Positions 1 to 7,098 of a stretch of 7,943 nucleotides of DNA are shown here, one piece after another. Under the pieces are notes generated by a model that worked only from the letters and a program-made list of their open reading frames with translations, was not told the origin of the DNA and searched no databases. The translations under genes were made by a program, and so were the position numbers. The stretch covers positions 1 through 7,943 of the forward strand of contig JALOLY010000041.1 of the NCBI GenBank assembly GCA_025455725.1, given 5' to 3'. How positions within the stretch are numbered: position 1 is the first letter of the stretch; each line of letters begins with the position of its first letter. The DNA comes from Amoebophilaceae bacterium (GTDB lineage: Bacteria > Bacteroidota > Bacteroidia > Cytophagales > Amoebophilaceae).

Positions 1-1
1 T

Positions 2-91
2 GGGGGGTTCTCCGATGGGGGGCTCGGTGTCTACAACTACTACGCTGACGACCGCAGCTTCCGCGGGATGTCGAGTCTCCGGAAGTTCTAG
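2..91 (+). CDS. C-terminal fragment of a paralog of the duplicated-domain lipoprotein
   Basis: The window opens inside this gene; only 29 codons and a TAG stop are visible. They read GGFSDGGLGVYN... and end in FRGMSSLRKF. The last domain of the lipoprotein at 1670-3373 ends in GCFSSGGIDVG... and FIGMASLRRL, and its first domain ends in a block with ISCLRKF. The match in length, spacing and end point makes this the C-terminus of a second family member on the same strand. Nothing can be said of its N-terminus or whether it is intact. Homology continues past the stop codon (see repeat entries), so the two genes probably arose by local duplication. No function is known to me for this domain. The reading frame was chosen by that alignment; an overlapping frame open to 233 has no such support. 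Confidence 0.75.
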   Translation, partial: GGFSDGGLGVYNYYADDRSFRGMSSLRKF

Positions 92-117
92 CACTTGGCT
101 ATTAGCGACTTGGCGAG
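68..117 (+). repeat. Gene end plus 3' flank, copy 1
   Basis: This stretch aligns without gaps to 3350-3399; by my count about 38 of 50 positions match. It spans the last seven sense codons, the TAG stop and 26 bases beyond. After the stop both copies begin CACTTGGC and share GACTTGGCG. A weaker, gapped resemblance follows (a G-run, then TTGTGC) near 165-190 and 3453-3480. Similarity of non-coding sequence beyond the stop implies a segmental duplication rather than convergent protein ends. Confidence 0.7.
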
Positions 118-272
118 CGCGGCTCGATCAGTTCTCTGGCTGTGCTATGAGAAGCCCGTGTATTGGGGGGATTGATTTGTTGTGCAAAGCTGAGGATTAT
201 ACTATTTATTTCAATCATGAGACCTTTGTATAGAAGGCGCACCATCTCTGCAGCGCTTCTTGGAGATCATTC

Positions 273-1372
273 TTAGGTATTCAATGCCCTTACTACCCCC
301 ATGTTGTGGGAGCCAGGTGCTCTCTTAAGTACCTGGCTCCCTGTTTTTACTACGCTTTCGATATGATGATCCCCAGGAGTCTGTATAATAGAAGTGATAG
401 CCTCCAGAACATGTTGCTCATGGGTTGTAGCCATGCCTACATACCTAACCTCTAGCCTACCAAACCGACGCTTTATATTGCCAAGCACCCGAGCGACTAC
501 GACTCCCATCATCCCGTTGCGGCGCCTTGCTCAGACAGACAAGGGACTATGCTGGTGGGCCTTATGTTGGATACCGCTGCGTCAATCTCTTTGGCGTAAT
601 AGCTGATCGTTCTTGGCTGAACCATATCCTCTGTCTGCTAGGATCCGACTACCTGCAGGGAGTGACACTTGATCAAAACTGGATGCCATACAATGTCTAA
701 TATGGACGTTGGCATCGGTAGTGTGTACTACTAAGACTAAGGCTGTACATTCAGCTACCAGGCAATGACTCTTGTAGCCACACTGGAGCTTACTTACCCT
801 CTTGACTCTACGTGCTTCTCGGTTTGCGCTAGACTTCACTTCCTTGGTGGGAGGGGTGTTGGGGTGCTCTAGAAGCATATAAGTGGACTTTCCCTGAACC
901 TTACGGACCGTAGGCGTTATAGCGGGCATCGATTATGCCACCGCCTTGTTGTACACAAATACCACGCTGCGCATGTTGCCTATTGAGTTTCACTAGTAGC
1001 CTAGGATGGCTCTCTTCTCGAATAGCTCACTTCTAAAACGGCTGAGTGTGCTATGGTCAGGTACGGTGTCTTCTACGTGTACACCACAAAAGGCACTCGT
1101 AGAGTATCATGGGCCATGTCTGCTACACTTATGTAAGAGAAGAGAGATAATTTCAGGTTTCTAGCAGCAGCATCTTGCACAGTACCAGGTGATTCCAGGC
1201 AGGCCTGCCTGTTGCATCCTCAACAGAGTGTTTACCAACCTTTTCAAGCTCTTTTTCCAACACAGCCCAGCCTATCGAGGTGTTGATTGGATGAGGGAAT
1301 TTGCTCTGGCTTGTCTCTCCAATAACATCTACGCTACACCTATCAAACTTGCTATAACTCGTTCTTGATCAT
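273..1372 (-). pseudogene. Degenerate IS5-family transposase, copy 1
   Basis: Read in changing frames on the minus strand, this gives nearly a whole IS5-type DDE transposase. In order: a GRPAWNHLVL...KMLLLE block (about 1219-1157), FCGVHVEDTVPDHSTLSRFRSEL (about 1093-1025), LNRQ...QQGGGIIDA (about 990-925), VQGKSTYM, LQCGYKSH, LADRGYGSAKN, KAHQHSPLS, and NIKRRFGRLEVRYVGMA...EAITSII. Open stretches lie at 929-585 and 512-276 in one frame. They are parted by two in-frame TGA stops at 584-582 and 533-531. Another TGA lies at 1155-1153, and single-base shifts are needed near 1100, 1000 and 926. The glutamate expected in the VVERxFGxIKR motif is alanine (codon 494-492), so even a repaired product would lack a catalytic residue. 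The family is clear; the true start (perhaps ATG 1372-1370) and the terminal inverted repeats are not. A second copy lies at 4028-4490. Confidence 0.85.
308..350 (+). terminator. Strong hairpin followed by a T-run, likely intrinsic terminator
   Basis: The arms 308-321 (GGGAGCCAGGTGCT) and 328-341 (AGTACCTGGCTCCC) pair over 14 positions with a single G-T wobble around a 6-base loop. TGTTTTTAC follows directly. On the plus strand this has the full form of a Rho-independent terminator. The nearest plus-strand gene upstream is the lipoprotein paralog ending at 91, so it would leave a 3' UTR of about 215 nt. On the minus strand the T-run is missing. It lies within the open tail of the transposase relic, beyond the conserved protein end, so it could also belong to the end of that element. 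Confidence 0.65.
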
Positions 1373-1669
1373 CGGAGAGGGGAGTAATGGCTTGATAGTC
1401 AAAGGCTTCGGCTTACTAAAAAATATCCCTGTCAGTAATTACCATGCAAAGGTCTCATAATGTGTCAGTGCGTTATGGCGTAGGATTTCTATGCGATTAT
1501 GTAAAACTGTTGTTGTGTGCTGTTTATTGCATGGTAAACTTCGGTTTTGTAAAATTGAAGAAGAGAAATGCTTCAAGTCTTGTGGCCCGTGAGGCGTGTC
1601 TTTTTGCCGTACCGTGCAGCAACGCGCGTGGGATGTCTCGCCCATTTCACCCATTTCAACGTACCGACG
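1373..1669. other. Spacer upstream of the lipoprotein gene
   Basis: This is the spacer between the transposase relic and the lipoprotein signal peptide. I see no RNA gene and no convincing Bacteroidota promoter (TTG plus TAnnTTTG). The reading frame of the lipoprotein is open back to an ATG at 1568 that is preceded by AAGAAGAG. The 34 residues this would add have no signal-peptide or lipobox character, and the true signal sequence begins at 1670. Other short frames here overlap each other and look like chance. Confidence 0.4.
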
Positions 1670-3373
1670 ATGTACTCTTTTCTGTCTAATTGCTTAATAG
1701 TAGCCTTGGTGCTGTCTAGCCTTTGTTTGCAGGGATGTCAGTCGACCCTCCAGGTAACTTCTGAGGAGCCTGTCCCTAAAAAGCCACGCGTGACAAGTGA
1801 TGATGAGTCGGCCGTTGCCCAGGTTTTAGTGCCAGATGGTCAGCTTTCTGTGTCCAATGGGGGAGTGCCAGCAGATACATTAGCGTCCTTGCCTTCAGTA
1901 ACTGATTCCAAGATTAAGGCTATTTCGCCTACGGATCGTCCTTCTATTGATCTTGATGCTGTTTCTTGGCAGATATCGTTGTCAACAGAGTCTGAAGAAG
2001 CAAGTGCGAGAACACTGCAATCTTCTGCGGTCTTTGGTGCACAGGAGTGGAGCCAGTACTTTGGTGAAGTGGGGGAGGAGCCTTCCCTGCCGGCAGATAT
2101 AGACGAGATTTTAGCCAGTCCTTGTCCGTTCTGGTCTGGGAGAGTGGTCAAAGAAACGCACTTGTTGGTTTTGATACCGTCTACTGTAGATGGTAAGGCC
2201 TTCACCCTAGATTTACTGGAAAAGTTGATACAAAACCCTCGTGGAGATGGCCATCGCACGCAGTACTTTTTGTATGATGATGAGGTGCAACGGTCGTCAA
2301 GGGATTCATACCCCAGCAGCTCTTATTGGATCTTGCTGACGCATGACGTGCTTCCCGGGAGTAGAGGTGAGCCTTATGAGGTACAACAAGCTCTGGTTGC
2401 TGCGCAGGCCTCTCGTGTTCGTTATGCCCCGTATGAAGTCCCGAATGTGCTAGAGGCAGCGACTGCTATTTTGTCACACTATGTGCGTAGTGGTCATCGT
2501 CTTTATGAGAGAAAATATGTAGGAGCAGAGATTGGCGACGAGATGATAAGTACTTCTACACGTTGTACGGCGCTACTGGAAGATGTAGCTGAGTGCCAAT
2601 CACCAATTGCGGTGGGTCGCTTTGGTTCCAGGGGGCTGGTCTTTCTTTGTGGATTCGACGATGACGCAGAAGAATTTGGAATATCTTGCCTTCGTAAATT
2701 TGACACTTGGGATTACCGTCCGTCGGCGCTATTGCACTCGTTTGGTGCCGAGGAATGGAGCCGGTACTTTGGCGAGGTAGGTCAGGCGCCTCTTTTGCCA
2801 CCAGACATAGATACGATTTTGAGCGGCCCTTGTCCGTTCTGGCCGGGGGAAGTAGTCAGAGACACGCACTTGTTGGTCTTGATACCAGCTACAGTGGCTG
2901 GCAGGCTTTTCAGCTTGAATCTGCTTGGAGAGCTTATCAAGAGCCCCCAAGGCGGGGGCCACTCCACAGAGTACGACGGCTATGCCGATGAAGTCAAAAT
3001 ACAGTTGGGTGCTCAGTCGCCTGAGCGTTCCTATTGGGTCTTGATGACGCGGGATGTGCTTGAGGGCAGTATGTATAAGACGTATGCTTCTCAGATAGTC
3101 TTGGTTGCGCATCACGCAGGTCGCACGGGCCTTCCTTATAAGCTACCTGGTGCATTAGAAGCCGCCACTGCTATTTTGTCACACTACGTGCGTAGCGGAG
3201 AGCGTTTGTATACAGATGCTATAGGGACCTGGACACGATGTCAAGAGCTGGTGGAATGGAGTGGTAGTCATTATCCCGCTATTGTGGGATGTTTCTCCTC
3301 CGGGGGGATCGATGTGGGCCACGACTATGAAGACAGCCAATTCATCGGTATGGCCAGTCTCCGGAGACTTTAG
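1670..3373 (+). CDS. Predicted secreted lipoprotein with two tandem copies of an unnamed domain
   Basis: The product is 567 residues from the ATG at 1670. The N-terminus MYSFLSNCLIVALVLSSLCLQGC is a lipoprotein signal peptide with lipobox LQGC and lipidated Cys23, so the mature protein should be membrane anchored, at the outer membrane or cell surface. The n-region has no Lys or Arg, which is unusual. Residues 24-121 are a polar, Ser/Thr/Asp-rich linker, probably disordered. Two related domains follow, at residues 122-357 and 358-567. Shared blocks are FGAxEWSxYFGEVG, LPxDID, CPFW, THLLVLIP, SYW, LEAATAILSHYVRSG, an RLY segment, a TRC motif and a LRxF/L ending. I recognise no enzyme motif. 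From memory, unverified, similar sequences occur in other amoeba-associated bacteria, which would fit an effector or surface role. An alternative start at 1568 adds 34 residues and hides the signal peptide, so I reject it. A paralog ends at 91. Confidence 0.8.
   Translation: MYSFLSNCLIVALVLSSLCLQGCQSTLQVTSEEPVPKKPRVTSDDESAVAQVLVPDGQLSVSNGGVPADTLASLPSVTDSKIKAISPTDRPSIDLDAVSWQISLSTESEEASARTLQSSAVFGAQEWSQYFGEVGEEPSLPADIDEILASPCPFWSGRVVKETHLLVLIPSTVDGKAFTLDLLEKLIQNPRGDGHRTQYFLYDDEVQRSSRDSYPSSSYWILLTHDVLPGSRGEPYEVQQALVAAQASRVRYAPYEVPNVLEAATAILSHYVRSGHRLYERKYVGAEIGDEMISTSTRCTALLEDVAECQSPIAVGRFGSRGLVFLCGFDDDAEEFGISCLRKFDTWDYRPSALLHSFGAEEWSRYFGEVGQAPLLPPDIDTILSGPCPFWPGEVVRDTHLLVLIPATVAGRLFSLNLLGELIKSPQGGGHSTEYDGYADEVKIQLGAQSPERSYWVLMTRDVLEGSMYKTYASQIVLVAHHAGRTGLPYKLPGALEAATAILSHYVRSGERLYTDAIGTWTRCQELVEWSGSHYPAIVGCFSSGGIDVGHDYEDSQFIGMASLRRL
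2033..2740 (+). repeat. Internal domain copy A of the lipoprotein
   Basis: This encodes residues 122-357. It begins FGAQEWSQYFGEVG and contains SPCPFWSG, THLLVLIPSTV, SYWILLTHDVLPGS, EAATAILSHYVRSG and STRC, ending with GISCLRKF and a short linker. It carries about 25 more residues than copy B, mostly around RLYERKYVGAEIGDEM and in the linker. DNA identity to copy B is high in places, for example around 2462-2490 against 3167-3195, so the duplication is either not very old or under strong constraint. Confidence 0.85.
2741..3370 (+). repeat. Internal domain copy B of the lipoprotein
   Basis: This encodes residues 358-567. It begins FGAEEWSRYFGEVG and contains GPCPFWPG, THLLVLIPATV, SYWVLMTRDVLEGS, EAATAILSHYVRSG and WTRC. 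It ends GMASLRRL at the stop. Copy B resembles the C-terminus of the paralog at the window start (GMSSLRKF) more than copy A does. Confidence 0.85.
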
Positions 3374-3399
3374 CACTTGGCCTTCGGAGACTTGGCGTG
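3350..3399 (+). repeat. Gene end plus 3' flank, copy 2
   Basis: This is the mate of 68-117: the end of the lipoprotein gene, its TAG stop at 3371-3373 and 26 non-coding bases. The 29 bases from the stop onward match copy 1 at 23 positions without gaps. Confidence 0.7.
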
Positions 3400-4027
3400 T
3401 GTGATTTGACCTGCCTTCCGTCTGCCCATGTGGTGGGGCAATTTTTTCTAGAGGGGGGAGTAACTGATCTATTGTGCGAGGGGAAGAGCCCTATCTTTTT
3501 CCAATGCGCGCTCGTGCACCCTACTGCTGGTCTCTTTTACGCGATTGTGCAGGGCTGTCGCGTTGTCGATGCCGCTGTTTCTAGGCTTGTAGATTCAAGA
3601 AGGTAGTGCGATGCATGAAAGATACAACTAAAGCTTTTCGCTCCTTGGGTCTGGGAGTTGTATCGGGTAAATGTACAGGTATTAGCCTACCGTCGTGCGG
3701 GTGCTGAATGAGATATAGAGAGAGCCGAAGATCTGCAGTGGCTACCTAACGATCTAACCACTAGAGCTGTTGCTCCCTTGAGAAGCGAATACGATGTGGT
3801 TGGACATCTTTGATGGTACTTTTTGAGACTTTTCGCAGAATATGTGCCCCCTTGGTAGCATTTCGACATTCTCAGTATCCAGCTATTGTACACGTGAGAA
3901 GATGAAGCATGTGTGTCTTTGCCAAGCTTCAATCCTTCATGTCGGGTAATGGTGCTCGTGGGAGCAACGGGCTAGCCGCTTTCTTTTGATTTGGTGTGCT
4001 TCTTGGTTGCGAGAGCGTTGGGGTACT
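3374..4027. other. Non-coding or decayed stretch between the lipoprotein and transposase copy 2
   Basis: There is no gene I can support. The first part (to about 3500) keeps patchy similarity to the sequence after the paralog stop at 91. Short open frames exist on both strands: 3397-3606 plus, 3687-3932 minus, and a 36-codon plus-strand run near 3710-3815 that includes LRSEYDVVGHL. None resembles a known family or shows a plausible start. An exact inverted repeat lies at 3621-3664. By position, 3640-4027 should hold the 3' half of transposase copy 2, but I could not align it convincingly to that protein. Confidence 0.5.
3621..3664. repeat. Inverted repeat, 9-bp arms
   Basis: GATACAACT at 3621-3629 is the exact reverse complement of AGTTGTATC at 3656-3664, with 26 bases between. 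No T-run follows on either strand, so a terminator is unlikely. It could be an element end, a protein-binding site or chance. Confidence 0.35.
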
Positions 4028-4490
4028 TTAGCGATCTAGTATTTGGGTCTTATTAGTTCTTATGAGACAGAGAGTGGTAGTAGTATCTGTGGTACTGTCT
4101 TGTTGTTTCAAGATAACCATGGTGTACAAGTTGGGCATTGGGTCTAGTAGTAGCTTATGTATGGCTTTCTTCTTTAAGAGTTTGCCTATAAAGCGGCTTA
4201 GTGTGCTATGAATCGAGCCCTGTGCCTTCTTCCACTTGTAGGCCACAGAGGGCATTCGTAGACGAAGATATCATTGACTATATCTTCTCATGTCAGAGAG
4301 ATGGTACCAAGTCTACAAGGGTTATCGTTTTGAACAGGACTGAGGTAAGGGTATACGTAGGCCCTTCTTCATCCCTTAATAGGGAGCGCGTTGACAGGTG
4401 TTTTGACACGCTCCCAAGGGGAGTCTATCGCGGTGCTGATTGAATTAAAAGAAACCTGTTTTTCTGGTAACTCCTACGTTGAAGAAGGCC
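4028..4490 (-). pseudogene. Degenerate IS5-family transposase, copy 2, N-terminal half
   Basis: This is homologous to the first half of copy 1 at 273-1372. On the minus strand the readable blocks are LPEKQVSFNSISTAID (about 4472-4425), GPTYTLTSVLFK (about 4363-4328), ALCGLQVEEGTGLDS (about 4253-4209), and then, in the next frame, STLSRFIGKLLKKKAIHKLLL (about 4208-4146). The order matches copy 1 (GRPAW..., FCGVHVED, STLSRFRSEL). At DNA level, TTAGTGTGCTATG at 4198-4210 lines up with TGAGTGTGCTATG at 1043-1055. At least two frameshifts and an in-frame TGA (within PSLxHEKI) break it. The catalytic C-terminal half is absent or unrecognisable. The two copies differ clearly in sequence, so they are related elements, not a recent duplication. 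Confidence 0.75.
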
Positions 4491-4702
4491 TAAGGTACTT
4501 ATCTGCTAATCACGAGAGTGCAGGTTAATACACTGACAGGCAACGGCTTGGATACATACCGATTGCCATGCCAGTAAAAGTCTTAAAGCACGCTAGGGAT
4601 ATTGCCAGACTAAACATTGGGAGGGGCATCGTGGGAAAGTTTGTAAGCAATTCTACAATCGGAGAGAGCCGGACGGCAAGATACAAAGAGGCGAGGCATT
4701 AG
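4433..4702 (+). pseudogene. Possible remnant of a HIRAN-domain protein
   Basis: With two compensating single-base shifts (one extra base at 4520, one step back at 4544) the plus strand reads YVEEGLRYLSANHES, QVNTLTGN, RLGYIPIAM, then KVLKHARDIARLNIG and a stop at 4700. HIRAN domains typically show a basic segment, N-x-x-D/E-x-A-V/I, V-x-N, G-x-x-L/V-G-Y/H-I-P and then a helix with leucines, and this matches that order. Without the shifts the first frame hits TAA at 4526. No helicase or nuclease motif adjoins it, and the left part overlaps the transposase relic on the other strand, so at most one reading is genuine there. It could equally be chance similarity. Confidence 0.33.
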
Positions 4703-4796
4703 TATTGCGCAACCGGGTCATAAAAGCTTTCACTCCGGTTTCTTCTGACGTTTTGGTCACAGCCGTCCTCTCTTGATGTGCCTGCCACGCTGCTTA

Positions 4797-6101
4797 TTAC
4801 TTCTTCCTGAAGGCCAACTTGATAGGTACTCCTTCTAAGTTGAAATGACTACGCAGTTGGTTTTCTAGGTAGCTCTTGTAAGGAGGTTTGATGTACTGTG
4901 GCAGGTTGCAAAAAAAAGCAAAAACAGGCGTGTAAGTAGGTAGTTGTGTAACGTACTTGATTTTGATGTGCTTACCCTTGACAGCAGGTGGTTCATATCG
5001 TTCAATAGAAGTCAGCATTGCCTTGTTCAGTGCCGATGTAGCAATTTTTCTCCTTCTACTTTCATAAACTTCCAGTGTCTTTTTGACGGCCTGATAGATC
5101 CGTTGTTTTTTGACTGTCGATGTAAACAAAATAGGGATATAATTTAGGGGCGTTAGTTTTTTTATGAGGTCTTTTTTGTAAGCCTCTGCTGTGTGGTTGT
5201 CTTTCTGAATCAAGTCCCACTTATTGACTAAGATTACCAAGCCTTTTTTGTGACGGTGAGCCAGCGAGATCAAGTTAATGTCTTGACCTTCAAGTCCCTG
5301 TGTGGCGTCTAGTATGATAATACAGACATCAGCTTCTTGTAGGGCACTGATGGATCGAATTACTGAATAGAATTCTATGTTGTCTTTTACCTTCGCCTTT
5401 TTACGAATACCCGCAGTGTCAGTCAGTAGCATTTGTTTGCCATACAGTTTGTAGGCTGTACCGGTAGCATCCCGGGTAGTACCAGCAAAAGGGGTAACAA
5501 TGCTCCGCGTTGTTCCCAGCAACACATTGATAAAAGAGGATTTTCCCACGTTAGGCCTACCCAGGATAGCAACTTTTGGTAGTGTTTCCTCTTTTGGCAA
5601 AGCCTCTTCTTGAAAATGTTGGATCACTTCATCCAGCAGTTCGCCTGTGCCGGAGCCACTAGCAGCCGAAATAGGGTAGGGCGTCCCCATGCCTAGTGGA
5701 TAAAAATCGTGCATCATCAGTGTGTTGGACACATTGTCTGCTTTGTTAGCTACCACCAGTACAGGTTTGGAGGAAGCCCGCAGTACTGCTGCAAACTCTT
5801 TGTCTGACCCTGTGAGCCCATCTTTACAGTCTACGACGAATAGGATGACGGTTGCCTCGTCGATGGCTATCTGTACTTGCTGGCGGATAGCACTTTCAAA
5901 TACGTCGTTGCTTCCCTGTACATACCCTCCTGTGTCTATGACGGTAAAATGCTTGTTAGTCCACTCTGCGTAGCCATAGTGTCGGTCACGTGTGATACCA
6001 CTTTCGTTATCCATAATTGCTTTACGCTGTTCGACTAGTCTGTTAAACAGTGTTGACTTGCCCACGTTGGGCCTACCTACAATTGCTACAATATTTGCCA
6101 T
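4797..6101 (-). CDS. der: Ribosome biogenesis GTPase Der (EngA)
   Basis: Der is a tandem GTPase that acts in maturation of the 50S subunit. At 434 residues it is normal length. The first G domain has GRPNVGKST (9-17), the TRD switch I threonine (37), DTGG (56-59) and NKAD (119-122). The second has GRPNVGKSS (181-189), AGTTRD (206-211), DTAG (228-231) and NKWD (293-296). A KH-like RNA-binding domain fills about 350-434, with YESRRRKI, PPAVKGKHIKIKYVTQ and a basic FRKK tail. Every GTP-binding motif is intact. The ATG at 6101 is fixed by the MANIVAIVGRPN start; no Shine-Dalgarno sequence precedes it. It follows era on the same strand after 112 nt, so co-transcription is likely. Wording of the KH-like and switch regions is of Bacteroidota type. 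I see no terminator between its stop and the window's relic region. Confidence 0.97.
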   Translation of the reverse strand: MANIVAIVGRPNVGKSTLFNRLVEQRKAIMDNESGITRDRHYGYAEWTNKHFTVIDTGGYVQGSNDVFESAIRQQVQIAIDEATVILFVVDCKDGLTGSDKEFAAVLRASSKPVLVVANKADNVSNTLMMHDFYPLGMGTPYPISAASGSGTGELLDEVIQHFQEEALPKEETLPKVAILGRPNVGKSSFINVLLGTTRSIVTPFAGTTRDATGTAYKLYGKQMLLTDTAGIRKKAKVKDNIEFYSVIRSISALQEADVCIIILDATQGLEGQDINLISLAHRHKKGLVILVNKWDLIQKDNHTAEAYKKDLIKKLTPLNYIPILFTSTVKKQRIYQAVKKTLEVYESRRRKIATSALNKAMLTSIERYEPPAVKGKHIKIKYVTQLPTYTPVFAFFCNLPQYIKPPYKSYLENQLRSHFNLEGVPIKLAFRKK

Positions 6102-6213
6102 CAGGACTTGAGATTAGATGCTAAAAAATGACAGATCTTGGTATAGTAGCGTTGCTCTTTGTTGTATCTTACGGAGTCTATTGAGTCTGCTCTGGTTAAT
6201 TGCCATCTACGGT

Positions 6214-7098
6214 CTAAGTATATCCGAACCGTCGAAGGCACTGCGGTTTTGTGCGCCAGCCAGGTACCACTTTTACGTGTTGTTCCAAAAAGACCTTCTT
6301 GCCTAAGAACTTTTCTAAATCGTGGCGTGCTGCTATGCCCACCTGCTTCAGCGCCTCTCCCTTTTTTCCAATGAGGATACTTTTTTGACTTTGCCTTTCC
6401 GTGTTAATGGTGACATTAATCTTGACGAGCTTTTCCTCTTCCTTGAATGTGTCAATGACTATTTCAACACTGTAAGGAATCTCCTGATGGTAGCGACATA
6501 GTATCTTTTCGCGGATGATTTCTGAGGCAAAGAAACGTTCAGGTTTGTCGCTAAGCATGTCTTTGGGATAGTAAGGAGGGTGTTCAGGCAAGCAGTCTAA
6601 AATATGCGTAAGAACTAATGCAGTGTTGTGGGACTGCAAGGCAGAGATAGGAATGATGGTATTGACTGATGTATGGACAGACCAATACTGGAGCATTTTC
6701 TCTAATACTTCTTTGCTTACTAAGTCTACCTTGTTGAGGAGTAAGACGACAGGAGTATTTCGTTGTAGCATATTTATTCTAAAATCAACAGGAAAGTCTT
6801 TATCTAAAACGTCTACTACCCATATAAGCACATCTGTATCTTCCAATGCATGGTGCACTGCGCGCATCATGCATTGTTGCAGTTCATAGTTGGGGGTAAT
6901 GATACCAGGTGTATCTGTATAAATGATCTGAAAATTTTCCCCGCTAAAAATGCCTGCTATGCGGTGGCGTGTAGTTTGTTCCTTAGCTGTGGTGATGGAT
7001 AGCTTTTCGCCTAGCAGTGCGTTCATCAAAGTAGATTTACCTACATTGGGCTTGCCAATGATGCTGACAAAACCAGCTTTATGGGGTACTGAAGACAT
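6214..7098 (-). CDS. era: GTPase Era, 30S assembly factor
   Basis: Era binds the 3' end of 16S rRNA and promotes maturation of the 30S subunit. The product is 294 residues, a usual length. The GTPase domain has GKPNVGKST (15-23), switch I QTTRHR (41-46), DTPG (62-65) and NKVD (122-125). The C-terminal KH domain shows GKKG (244-247) followed by an amphipathic helix and the family ending WRTKPQCLRRFGYT. The block MLSDKPERFFASEIIREKIL links the two domains and is typical of Era. The ATG at 7098 places the G1 motif at the expected distance. The gene is the first of the era-der pair; the AT-rich stretch at 7099-7146 upstream probably holds the promoter, but I could not define boxes. Nothing is truncated. 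Confidence 0.97.
   Translation of the reverse strand: MSSVPHKAGFVSIIGKPNVGKSTLMNALLGEKLSITTAKEQTTRHRIAGIFSGENFQIIYTDTPGIITPNYELQQCMMRAVHHALEDTDVLIWVVDVLDKDFPVDFRINMLQRNTPVVLLLNKVDLVSKEVLEKMLQYWSVHTSVNTIIPISALQSHNTALVLTHILDCLPEHPPYYPKDMLSDKPERFFASEIIREKILCRYHQEIPYSVEIVIDTFKEEEKLVKINVTINTERQSQKSILIGKKGEALKQVGIAARHDLEKFLGKKVFLEQHVKVVPGWRTKPQCLRRFGYT

Noticed and set aside
531..1155. In-frame TGA codons in transposase copy 1, two of them (533-531 and 1155-1153) at positions where relatives often have Trp, raising UGA-to-Trp reassignment
   Set aside because: Intact genes here encode Trp with TGG. Other TGAs in the relics fall at arginine or serine positions, and all relics also need frameshifts. 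TGG-to-TGA is a common decay mutation. None of the visible intact stops is TGA, but four genes are too few to argue from.
1444..1689. Open plus-strand frame of 81 codons ahead of the lipoprotein
   Set aside because: It overlaps the lipoprotein start in another frame, has no recognisable family and mixes low-complexity stretches; probably chance.
1840..2259. 139-codon minus-strand frame inside the lipoprotein gene, and a similar one at 2729-3115
   Set aside because: Both are antisense shadows of the repeated domain; their similarity to one another simply mirrors the duplication on the plus strand.
4201..4443. 80-codon plus-strand frame
   Set aside because: It lies antisense to transposase copy 2, whose minus-strand blocks align with copy 1. 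The plus-strand product resembles nothing I know.
4711..4740. AACCGG/CCGGTT inverted repeat with an 18-base gap downstream of der
   Set aside because: Arms are only 6 bp and no T-run follows on the minus strand, so it is not credible as the der terminator.
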